The notes under the pieces: generated by a model
The model's input: only the letters and a program-made list of their open reading frames with translations
Database searches by the model: none
What the model was told of the DNA's origin: nothing
In this document: piece after piece, positions 30,195 to 37,119 of the stretch
How positions within the stretch are numbered: the first letter of the stretch is position 1
Layout of the letters: every line of letters begins with the position of its first letter
NCBI GenBank assembly: GCA_041554195.1
Contig: JBFFMJ010000001.1
Coordinates: 1-64,000, forward strand
From: JAPHSX01 sp041554195
GTDB taxonomy: Bacteria > Pseudomonadota > Gammaproteobacteria > Thiohalomonadales > Thiohalomonadaceae
Length of the DNA: 64,000 nucleotides
Direction: 5' to 3'
Position numbers and translations under genes: made by a program

Positions 30195-31384
30195 CAATCT
30201 AGCCCCTTCACCAGTGCCATCGCCACCTCACGGGCCTCGGTATCGGCCTCGAAGATCGTCTCCAGGCGGTCCGCATCACGGCGCGGGATCTGCGACAGGG
30301 TCTGTTCAATCACCGAGGCGATGGTGGTAAAGCCGATTTGCTCATTGAGAAAGGCCTCTACTGCAATCTCATTGGCAGCGTTGAGTATCGCCGGTGCGGT
30401 ACCACCCGCTTCCATCGATTCAATCGCCAGACGCAGACAAGGAAACCGCTCGAAGTCCACCGTCTCAAAATCGAGACGCGCCACATCAAAGATGTTCAAG
30501 TCGGCCACGCCTGACTCAATGCGCTCCGGCCAGGCCAGGGCATGGGCAATCGGGGTACGCATATCGGGATTGCCCAGCTGCGCCAGCACCGAGCCGTCGT
30601 GGTAGGCGACCATCGAGTGGATCACGCTTTGCGGATGCAATACCACCTGGATATGTGAGGGGTCGGTATTGAACAGCCAGCACGCCTCGATCACCTCCAA
30701 CCCCTTATTCATCATGGTGGCAGAGTCGACCGAGATCTTGCGGCCCATCGACCAGTTGGGATGGGCAACGGCCTGTGCCGGGGTCACCGACTCCAGCTCG
30801 GCCAAGGGCGTGGTACGAAACGGGCCACCGGAGGCGGTGAGCAGGATGTGACGCACCCCGCTTTGCTGCAGGCCTCGCTCAAAATTCGGCGGCATGCACT
30901 GGAAGATCGCATTGTGTTCCGAGTCGATGGGCAACAACTCCGCGCCGTGCGACCGCACCTCTTCCATAAAGAGGTTGCCCGACATCACCAGCGCCTCTTT
31001 ATTTGCCAGCAGCACCCGCTTGCCTTTACGCGCCGCGGCAAGGGTGGGCGGCAGACCGGCCGCGCCAACGATGGCGGCCATCACATAATCCACCTCATCC
31101 AGCGAGGCGATCTGCTCCAGCCCTTCAACACCGCTTAGCACCTTGGTATCCGAGCCGTGCGTGCGCAGCTGCTTCTCCAGCTGCTCGGCGGCATTGGCAT
31201 CCACCATCACCGCAAAGCGTGGGCTATGGGCCAGACACTGTTGATACAAACGCTCAACCTGGGTGTTGGCACTTAAGGCGACCACACGGTAACGCTCCGG
31301 GTGGCGTGCCAGCACATCCAGGGTACTGACCCCGATAGAGCCGGTGGCCCCAAGAACGGCAATGCCCTTAACTAACTCAGCCAT
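30194..31384 (-). CDS. dxr: 1-deoxy-D-xylulose 5-phosphate reductoisomerase
   Basis: Second MEP-pathway enzyme; it rearranges and reduces DXP to methylerythritol phosphate with NADPH. The 396-residue protein has the NADPH motif VLGATGSIGVSTLDVLARHPERY. The catalytic region is LPIDSEHNAIFQCM (metal ligands and substrate loop), with ILTASGGPFR after it. NWSMGRKISVDSATMMNKGLEVIEA and HPQSVIHSMVAYHDGSVLAQLG are the other hallmark blocks. It overlaps cdsA by 13 bases and rseP by one. Confidence 0.97.
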   Translation of the reverse strand: MAELVKGIAVLGATGSIGVSTLDVLARHPERYRVVALSANTQVERLYQQCLAHSPRFAVMVDANAAEQLEKQLRTHGSDTKVLSGVEGLEQIASLDEVDYVMAAIVGAAGLPPTLAAARKGKRVLLANKEALVMSGNLFMEEVRSHGAELLPIDSEHNAIFQCMPPNFERGLQQSGVRHILLTASGGPFRTTPLAELESVTPAQAVAHPNWSMGRKISVDSATMMNKGLEVIEACWLFNTDPSHIQVVLHPQSVIHSMVAYHDGSVLAQLGNPDMRTPIAHALAWPERIESGVADLNIFDVARLDFETVDFERFPCLRLAIESMEAGGTAPAILNAANEIAVEAFLNEQIGFTTIASVIEQTLSQIPRRDADRLETIFEADTEAREVAMALVKGLD

Positions 31385-32181
31385 ATCAGCCCCAGGGTAA
31401 AGAACGGTGCAGCGGCAGTCAGGCTGTCGAGGCGATCCAGTACACCACCGTGACCGGGCAGGATGCCGCCACTGTCCTTAAGATTCATCACCCGCTTAAA
31501 CAGGCTCTCCAGCAGATCACCCAGCACGGAAATAAATACGGTGATCAAGACCAGTATAAAGAAGGACAGATAGCCGCCCACTGGCGGCAGCCAGTAAGTC
31601 GCCACCGCAGCCACACCAAGGGCCACCAGCAGTCCACCGATTACGCCCTCCCAGCTCTTGCCGGGACTCACCCTGGGTGCCAGTTTGCGCTTGCCGAAGG
31701 CTCGGCCCGCAAAATAGGCCCCGGTATCCGCCCCCCAGATAATGAATGCCAGCAGGATAAAATAGCCGTGGTGAAACTGACTGTGCAGCACCACCAGCGC
31801 CGCCCATGAGGGCAGCAGCACCAGCAGACCGGCAAGCGCCCGTGCCACCGCACTGCTTTTCCACAGCTCGCCACTACGCGGGTAGCTCAGCACCGACATC
31901 AGGGCCATGGTCCACCACATCAGGGCCAGCACCAGCACCATCTGCGGCCAGCTGCCCTGCTGCATCAACGGGTAGAGAAAATAGAAACCCACGGGGAACA
32001 GGGCGCTGTAGCTGATGCGTGCCGCATAATTCTCCAACCCTACCAGCCGCGACCACTCCCAGCCACCCAGGGTGAAGATCACCGCCAGAATAATCGCCAG
32101 GGTATCGCTGGTCAGTGACCAGATCCCCCACAGCGCCAGCGGTGCCAGAATAAGCGCGGTAATAATGCGTTGTTTAAGCAC
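31372..32181 (-). CDS. cdsA: Phosphatidate cytidylyltransferase CdsA
   Basis: Makes CDP-diacylglycerol, the branch point of phospholipid synthesis. About 269 residues with eight hydrophobic segments and the CdsA signature ESLFKRVMNLKDSGGILPGHGG near the C-terminus. GADTGAYFAGRAFGKRKLAPRVSPGKSWEG is the upstream conserved loop. I start at GTG 32181 (VLKQRIITALILAPLAL), which overlaps the uppS stop by 8 bases. The in-frame extension to 32451 lies wholly inside uppS and is not membrane-like. Confidence 0.94.
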   Translation of the reverse strand: MLKQRIITALILAPLALWGIWSLTSDTLAIILAVIFTLGGWEWSRLVGLENYAARISYSALFPVGFYFLYPLMQQGSWPQMVLVLALMWWTMALMSVLSYPRSGELWKSSAVARALAGLLVLLPSWAALVVLHSQFHHGYFILLAFIIWGADTGAYFAGRAFGKRKLAPRVSPGKSWEGVIGGLLVALGVAAVATYWLPPVGGYLSFFILVLITVFISVLGDLLESLFKRVMNLKDSGGILPGHGGVLDRLDSLTAAAPFFTLGLIWLS

Positions 32182-32932
32182 GTTCTGCCTCCTCCACCTG
32201 CTCGCCGGTGCGTCCGAAACGCCGCTGTCGTCCGGCAAATGAGTCGAACGCCAACTGCAATGCCTCACCGTCGAAGGCTGGCCACAGCAGGTCGGTAAAA
32301 TAAAACTCGGTATAGGCAAGTTGCCATAACAGAAAGTTGCTAATGCGCTCTTCGCCACCAGTACGAATAAAGAGATCCGGCTCGGGTAACTCTGCAAGGC
32401 AGAGCTGTTGGCGCAGACGCTCCTCATCGACATCGTCACTGCTGATCTCACCGCGTTCTACCTGGGCGGCGAGACGACGTGCCGCCTGAGTAATATCCCA
32501 GCGCCCACCGTAATTGGCGGCAATCACCAGGGTAAGCGTGGTGTTGGTGGCGGTAAGGGCCTCGGCCTCGACGATACGTTGTTGCAACTCTGGTGAAAAA
32601 GCGGAGAGCTCGCCGATCACCCGCAACCGTACACCGTTCTGATTCAGCTTCTTCACTTCATTATCTAAAGCCGTCATGAACAGCTTCATCAACAACCCCA
32701 CCTCTTCCTTGGGGCGACGCCAGTTTTCGCTGCTAAAGGCGAACAGGGTTAAGACCTCGACCCCCTGCTCAACACAGGCGGTGATGGTCTTGCGTACCGC
32801 CTCAAGACCCACACGGTGCCCGGCAACGCGGGGCAGAAGACGCTTACGTGCCCAACGGCCATTACCATCCATAATAATCGCCACATGGCGCGGAATTTTG
32901 CTGGAGCTGTTAGTGATATCGGCTTTAGCCAT
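32174..32932 (-). CDS. uppS: Undecaprenyl diphosphate synthase (cis-prenyltransferase)
   Basis: Produces the C55 lipid carrier for peptidoglycan and O-antigen by adding eight isoprenyl units to FPP. The 252-residue protein has the catalytic IIMDGNGRWA (Asp22) and AGHRVGLEAVRKT. LTLFAFSSENWRRPKEEV is the substrate loop, and PEPDLFIRTGGEERISNFLLWQLAYTEFYFT is the magnesium/diphosphate region. It follows frr after 77 bases and overlaps cdsA. Confidence 0.97.
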   Translation of the reverse strand: MAKADITNSSSKIPRHVAIIMDGNGRWARKRLLPRVAGHRVGLEAVRKTITACVEQGVEVLTLFAFSSENWRRPKEEVGLLMKLFMTALDNEVKKLNQNGVRLRVIGELSAFSPELQQRIVEAEALTATNTTLTLVIAANYGGRWDITQAARRLAAQVERGEISSDDVDEERLRQQLCLAELPEPDLFIRTGGEERISNFLLWQLAYTEFYFTDLLWPAFDGEALQLAFDSFAGRQRRFGRTGEQVEEAERA

Positions 32933-33009
32933 GCCTGATGCCGTCCGTCGTCTATCGCGTCGTTATTATTAGATGTGAACCCGGAAACAGCGCAGGGTTC
33001 CCGTGATGC

Positions 33010-33567
33010 TTAGATGGAGAGCAAATCCTGCTCTTTATCCTGCAGCACCACATCGACCTCAGCGACATATTTATCGGTCAGCTTCTGCACGCCATCCTCA
33101 GCAGCGTGTGCCTCGTCCTCACTGATCTCCTTATCCTTGAGCAATGATTTGAAATCGGAGTTGGCATCACGACGGATGTTACGTATCGCCACCTTAGCCT
33201 GCTCGCCCTCGCCCTTAACCACGCGGGTCAGATCGCGACGACGCTCTTCGGTAAGCGGCGGCATGGGGATACGTATATTACTGCCACTGGTAGACGGGTT
33301 GAGTCCCAGATCAGAGCTCATAATCGCCTTTTCTACCACCGCTACCATCGGTTTCTCCCAGGGAGTTACAGAGAGGGTACGGGCGTCTTCAACATTAATA
33401 TTTGCAACCTGACTAATCGGCACCTGCGAGCCGTAGTAATCAACGGTCACGTGGTCGAGAAGACTCGGATGCGGGCGACCGGTACGGATTTTTGTCAGCT
33501 CCGTCTTCAGCGCCTCGACGCTTTTCTGCATCCGCCGTTCGGCGTCTTTCATAATATCATTAATCAT
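33010..33567 (-). CDS. frr: Ribosome recycling factor
   Basis: Splits post-termination ribosomes together with EF-G. The 185-residue protein is of canonical length and shows the conserved RTGRPHPSLLDHVTVDYYGSQVPISQVANI. GLNPSTSGSNIRIPMPPLTEERRRDL and the C-terminal helix with AEVDVVLQDKEQDLL follow. It starts 2 bases after pyrH stops, the conserved rpsB-tsf-pyrH-frr order. Confidence 0.98.
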   Translation of the reverse strand: MINDIMKDAERRMQKSVEALKTELTKIRTGRPHPSLLDHVTVDYYGSQVPISQVANINVEDARTLSVTPWEKPMVAVVEKAIMSSDLGLNPSTSGSNIRIPMPPLTEERRRDLTRVVKGEGEQAKVAIRNIRRDANSDFKSLLKDKEISEDEAHAAEDGVQKLTDKYVAEVDVVLQDKEQDLLSI

Positions 33568-33569
33568 GA

Positions 33570-34307
33570 TTACCCTTCCCCACGCTCTACCAGCGTGCCT
33601 TCGTCCTCACCGCGCATCACGCGCATCAGGGCACCGGCTTTGTTCATATCAAAAACTTTGAGCGGCATATTGTGATCGCGACACAGTACGATCGCCGTCA
33701 AATCCATCACGCCAAGCTTTTTGTCCAGCACCTCGTCAAAGGTGAGGCGCGAGTAGCGCTTGGCGCTGGGATCTTTCATCGGGTCGGCGGAGTAGACCCC
33801 GTCAACCTTGGTCGCCTTCATCACCAGCTCGGCATTCAACTCAATACCGCGCAGCGTTGCCGCCGAATCGGTGGTGAAGAAGGGGTTGCCCGTACCGGCC
33901 GCCAGGATCACCACACGCCCCTTTTCCAGGTGGCGAATGGCACGGCGGCGTACGTAGTCTTCACAGACCTGATGGATGGGCAGGGCCGACATAACACGTA
34001 CCGTCACCCCCGCCCGCTCCAGACCGTCCTGCATCGACAAGGCATTGATCACCGTGGCCAGCATCCCCATCTGGTCTGCCGCTGCGCGCGCCATACCACC
34101 GGAGGCGAGACTGACGCCACGGAAGATGTTGCCGCCACCCACAACCAGACCCACCTCAACGCCAGCATTAACCACCTCGGCGATCTCCTCAGAGACACGC
34201 TTTACAATAACGGGGTCAATACCAAACTCCTGCTCACCCATCAGCGCTTCACCGCTGATCTTGAGCAGAACTCGTTTGTAGGTCAGTTTGCTGTCGGCGG
34301 CACTCAT
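33570..34307 (-). CDS. pyrH: Uridylate kinase (UMP kinase)
   Basis: Phosphorylates UMP to UDP, feeding the pathway completed by pyrG at 8776. The 245-residue protein belongs to the amino-acid-kinase fold. Blocks are YKRVLLKISGEALMG, VVGGGNIFRG, GTGNPFFTTDSAATLRGIEL, and DGVYSADPMKDPSAKRY. The C-terminus ends GEDEGTLVERGEG. It sits one base after tsf and two before frr. Confidence 0.98.
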   Translation of the reverse strand: MSAADSKLTYKRVLLKISGEALMGEQEFGIDPVIVKRVSEEIAEVVNAGVEVGLVVGGGNIFRGVSLASGGMARAAADQMGMLATVINALSMQDGLERAGVTVRVMSALPIHQVCEDYVRRRAIRHLEKGRVVILAAGTGNPFFTTDSAATLRGIELNAELVMKATKVDGVYSADPMKDPSAKRYSRLTFDEVLDKKLGVMDLTAIVLCRDHNMPLKVFDMNKAGALMRVMRGEDEGTLVERGEG

Positions 34308-34308
34308 C

Positions 34309-35187
34309 TTAGCTCCCCTGTACCTGGGCCATTACCTCATCGGCGAAGTTCTCGACCTTCTTCTCGATACCTTCTCCCACTTCAAAGCGGGTGAAACCGT
34401 TGACGGTGGCACCGGCCTCTTTCAGCAGCTGCTCAACGGTCTGATCAGGGTTCTTCACGAAGGGCTGACCGACCAAGGTGATCTCCTTGAGGTACTTCTT
34501 GATACGACCACCGATCATTTTCTCAACGATCTCGGCAGGCTTGCCGCTCTCCAGGGCCTGAGCGGTGAAGATCTCCTTCTCCTTCTCAATCAGGGCCGGG
34601 TCAACCTCAGAATCATCCACCGCGCTGGGGTTGCTGGCGGCGATATGCATCGCGATGTCGCGGGCCAGCTCAACGCTGCCGCCGGTCATGTCGACCATTA
34701 CGCCAATACGTGCGCCGTGCAGGTAACTGGCAAGCAGTCCATCGGTATTGAACAGCTGGAAGCGACGCACGCTCATGTTCTCGCCAATCTTGGCGATAAG
34801 ACGCTTACAGGTGTCGGCGACACTCTCGCCACCGGACATGTTGGTCGCCAGCAGGGTATCAAGGTCAGCAGGCTGGGTGTCCAGGGTAAGCTGAGCCACT
34901 TCGTCACAGAAGTTTTTGAAATCGTCACCCTTGGTAACGAAATCGGTCTCGCAGTTAACCTCAACCATCACAGAGTGCTTGGCATCGTCGCTGGCCTTGA
35001 CCACGATAAGGCCCTCAGCCGCGGTACGACCCGCCTTCTTGTCAGCCTTGGCCAGGCCGGTCTTGCGCATCAGCTCGATTGCCGCATCGATGTCACCATC
35101 AACCTCAACCAGTGCCTTCTTGCACTCCATCATGCCAGCGCCAGTGCGCTCGCGCAGTTCCTTAACCAGTGCAGCGGTAATAGCCAT
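34309..35187 (-). CDS. tsf: Elongation factor Ts
   Basis: Nucleotide exchange factor for EF-Tu. The 292-residue protein has the N-terminal UBA-like domain (VKELRERTGAGMMECKKALVEV) and the EF-Tu-contact motif VNCETDFVTKGDDF. A coiled-coil insertion region and the conserved LVGQPFVKNPDQTVEQLL lie in the C-terminal half. It follows rpsB after 141 bases containing a terminator-like hairpin. Confidence 0.98.
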   Translation of the reverse strand: MAITAALVKELRERTGAGMMECKKALVEVDGDIDAAIELMRKTGLAKADKKAGRTAAEGLIVVKASDDAKHSVMVEVNCETDFVTKGDDFKNFCDEVAQLTLDTQPADLDTLLATNMSGGESVADTCKRLIAKIGENMSVRRFQLFNTDGLLASYLHGARIGVMVDMTGGSVELARDIAMHIAASNPSAVDDSEVDPALIEKEKEIFTAQALESGKPAEIVEKMIGGRIKKYLKEITLVGQPFVKNPDQTVEQLLKEAGATVNGFTRFEVGEGIEKKVENFADEVMAQVQGS

Positions 35188-35279
35188 CTCTGATTTCCTC
35201 TTATATATATCGTGTTAATGGTTTTTCCGGCCCGCCCACACTTACTATGTAATGAGGGGCAGACCGTGGAATAGTTTTC

Positions 35280-35306
35280 AAAAAAGGGGGCCCAGCCCCC
35301 TTTTTT
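35280..35306 (-). terminator. Intrinsic terminator/attenuator between rpsB and tsf
   Basis: Six A (35280-35285), a GGGGGC/GCCCCC stem around a CCA loop (35286-35300) and six T (35301-35306) form a symmetrical terminator in the rpsB-tsf gap. In E. coli this junction also carries a partial terminator that sets the S2:EF-Ts ratio. A similar partial stop is likely here because no strong new promoter is obvious before tsf. Confidence 0.8.
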
Positions 35307-35328
35307 GTGGTTAAAAAAAGCGGCAGGC

Positions 35329-36081
35329 TTAAGCCTCACCACCCTCCTCGGCCACTTCTACGAACTCATCGCTGCTGCTGCCAGCACCGGTGGTGGCGCT
35401 GGAGGCACGGCCTTCCAGTACCGCATTGGCTACGCCCTGTGCATACAGGGTGATCGCGCCAATGGAGTCATCGTTACCTGGAATCACGTAATCCACACCA
35501 TCGGGGCTGCAGTTGGTATCAACCACGGCAATAACCGGGATACCCAGCTTGCGCGCTTCACTAATGGCAATCTTCTCGTGACCGACATCGATAACGAACA
35601 TCGCATCGGGCAGGCCGCCCATGTTCTTAATACCACCGAGGCTGCGCTCCAGCTTCTCCATCTCACGACGACGCATCAGCGCCTCTTTTTTGGTCAGACG
35701 CTCCAGAGAGCCATCGGCATCCATGGTCTCAAGGTCTTTCAGACGCTTGATGGACTGCTTAACGGTCTTGAAATTGGTGAGCATGCCACCGAGCCAGCGG
35801 TGGTTAACAAAGGGCATACCGGCGCGCTCGGCTTCCTGCGCGATCAGTTCACCGGCCTGACGCTTGGTGCCAACGAACATGACGTTGCCCTTCTTGGCAG
35901 ACAGCTTGGCGATGTAGTTCATCGCATCGTTGTAGAGGGGCAGGGACTTTTCGAGGTTGATGATGTGGATCTTGTTACGATCACCGAAGATGAACGGAGC
36001 CATCTTGGGGTTCCAGTAACGGGTTTGGTGACCGAAGTGAACACCGGCCTCCAGCATTTGACGCATAGTAACGCTAGCCAT
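35329..36081 (-). CDS. rpsB: 30S ribosomal protein S2
   Basis: Small-subunit protein needed for S1 binding. I use the ATG at 36081 (MASVTMRQMLEAGVHFGHQT), preceded by a good AGGAG ribosome site. The longer in-frame start at 36156 is inside the leader. Family blocks are RYWNPKMAPFIFGDRNKIHIINLEKS, PFVNHRWLGGMLTNFKTV and VIDVGHEKIAISEARKLGIPVIAVVDTN. It begins the rpsB-tsf-pyrH-frr operon. Confidence 0.98.
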   Translation of the reverse strand: MASVTMRQMLEAGVHFGHQTRYWNPKMAPFIFGDRNKIHIINLEKSLPLYNDAMNYIAKLSAKKGNVMFVGTKRQAGELIAQEAERAGMPFVNHRWLGGMLTNFKTVKQSIKRLKDLETMDADGSLERLTKKEALMRRREMEKLERSLGGIKNMGGLPDAMFVIDVGHEKIAISEARKLGIPVIAVVDTNCSPDGVDYVIPGNDDSIGAITLYAQGVANAVLEGRASSATTGAGSSSDEFVEVAEEGGEA

Positions 36082-36112
36082 TCTATATAACTCCTGGTTT
36101 GGGTTATTCCTC

Positions 36113-36173
36113 CATGTGCCGGGATGTCCAACCCCCTCGTGGGGGCACCCGGACAAGACCCTGTTGGCACATG
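36113..36173 (-). promoter_or_regulatory. Structured rpsB leader, probable S2 autoregulatory site
   Basis: The untranslated leader folds into nested perfect stems. The outer one is CATGTGCC (36113-36120) with GGCACATG (36166-36173). Next is GTCC (36126-36129) with GGAC (36151-36154), then CCCCC (36132-36136) with GGGGG (36141-36145) around a TCGT loop. It lies 32 bases before the rpsB start and downstream of a strong promoter. Gammaproteobacterial rpsB mRNAs are known to be repressed by S2 through a leader structure, so this is the natural candidate. Confidence 0.68.
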
Positions 36174-36239
36174 TGTGGATTTACCGGTTTGGCGGCCAAT
36201 CCGCCTCCCCGATATTGTGTTTGCCTATAAAGCGCGCAC

Positions 36240-36268
36240 TTTATACCATAACCTCCCCCAATCAACAA
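36240..36268 (-). promoter_or_regulatory. Sigma-70 promoter of the rpsB-tsf-pyrH-frr operon
   Basis: Read on the minus strand: TTGTTG (36268-36263), a 17-base spacer and TATAAA (36245-36240). The -10 is followed by a GC-rich GTGCGCGC discriminator typical of stringently controlled ribosomal promoters. The expected transcript starts near 36233, leaving a leader of about 150 bases that contains the S2-type structure. Confidence 0.7.
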
Positions 36269-36350
36269 CGACGGAGCGACTTTTTCCGCCCTTCCAGGCT
36301 AAGCAGACACCCCCCTCCTGAATTCGGAAGAAGTCTTAAAAATCAACGAT

Positions 36351-37118
36351 ATGAGCGTAAAAATCAAAACTGCAGCTGAGATCGAGAAGATGCGCATCGC
36401 CGGACGACTGGCCGCTGAAGTGCTGGAGATGATCGCCCCGCATGTAAAGGCGGGGGTCAGCACCGAGGAACTGAATCGCATTTGCCACGACTATATCGTT
36501 AATGAGCAGCAGGCCATCCCCGCCCCGCTGAACTATCACGGCTTTCCCCGCTCCATCTGCACTTCGGTTAACCACGTGGTGTGCCACGGCATTCCCGGCG
36601 ACAAGGTGCTAAAGAAGGGCGATATCGTCAACATCGACATCACCGTGATCAAGGACGGCTACCACGGCGACACCAGCCAGATGTTCTTCATCGGCGAGCC
36701 CTCGGTCAAGGCCAGAAGGCTGGTCGAGATCGCCCGCGAGTGCCTGGTACTGGGGATTAAAATGGTCAAACCCGGCATGCATCTGGGCGATATCGGCCAC
36801 GCCATCCAGCAGCACGCCGAGTCCAATAACTACTCGGTGGTACGCGAATACTGCGGCCACGGCATCGGCAGTGAATTTCACGAGGAGCCACAGGTGCTGC
36901 ACTACGGCAGCCCCGGCAGCGGCATCGAACTGCAACCCGGGATGATTTTTACCATTGAGCCGATGATCAACGCCGGCAAGCGCAATGTCAGCCTGATGCG
37001 TGACGGCTGGACCGTCGTCACCAAGGATCGTGGCCTTTCGGCCCAGTGGGAGCACACCCTGCTGGTCACCGAGAATGGTGTTGAGGTGCTCACCCTGCGT
37101 GAGGGTGAGGAGATATAG
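36351..37118 (+). CDS. map: Methionine aminopeptidase type I
   Basis: Removes the initiator methionine from nascent proteins. The 255-residue protein has the pita-bread fold blocks MRIAGRLAAEVLEM and NHVVCHGIPGDKVLKKGDIVNIDIT (metal ligands Asp). YCGHGIGSEFHEEPQVLHYG carries the His ligand, and MIFTIEPMINAGKRN and SAQWEHTLLVTENGVEVLT carry the Glu ligands. It is divergent from rpsB, as in E. coli, and is followed by glnD with one intervening base. Confidence 0.97.
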   Translation: MSVKIKTAAEIEKMRIAGRLAAEVLEMIAPHVKAGVSTEELNRICHDYIVNEQQAIPAPLNYHGFPRSICTSVNHVVCHGIPGDKVLKKGDIVNIDITVIKDGYHGDTSQMFFIGEPSVKARRLVEIARECLVLGIKMVKPGMHLGDIGHAIQQHAESNNYSVVREYCGHGIGSEFHEEPQVLHYGSPGSGIELQPGMIFTIEPMINAGKRNVSLMRDGWTVVTKDRGLSAQWEHTLLVTENGVEVLTLREGEEI

Positions 37119-37119
37119 C

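Noticed and set aside
32977..33000. GAACCC/GGGTTC inverted repeat between frr and uppS
   Set aside because: Short stem, 12-base loop and no U-tail; frr and uppS are normally cotranscribed.
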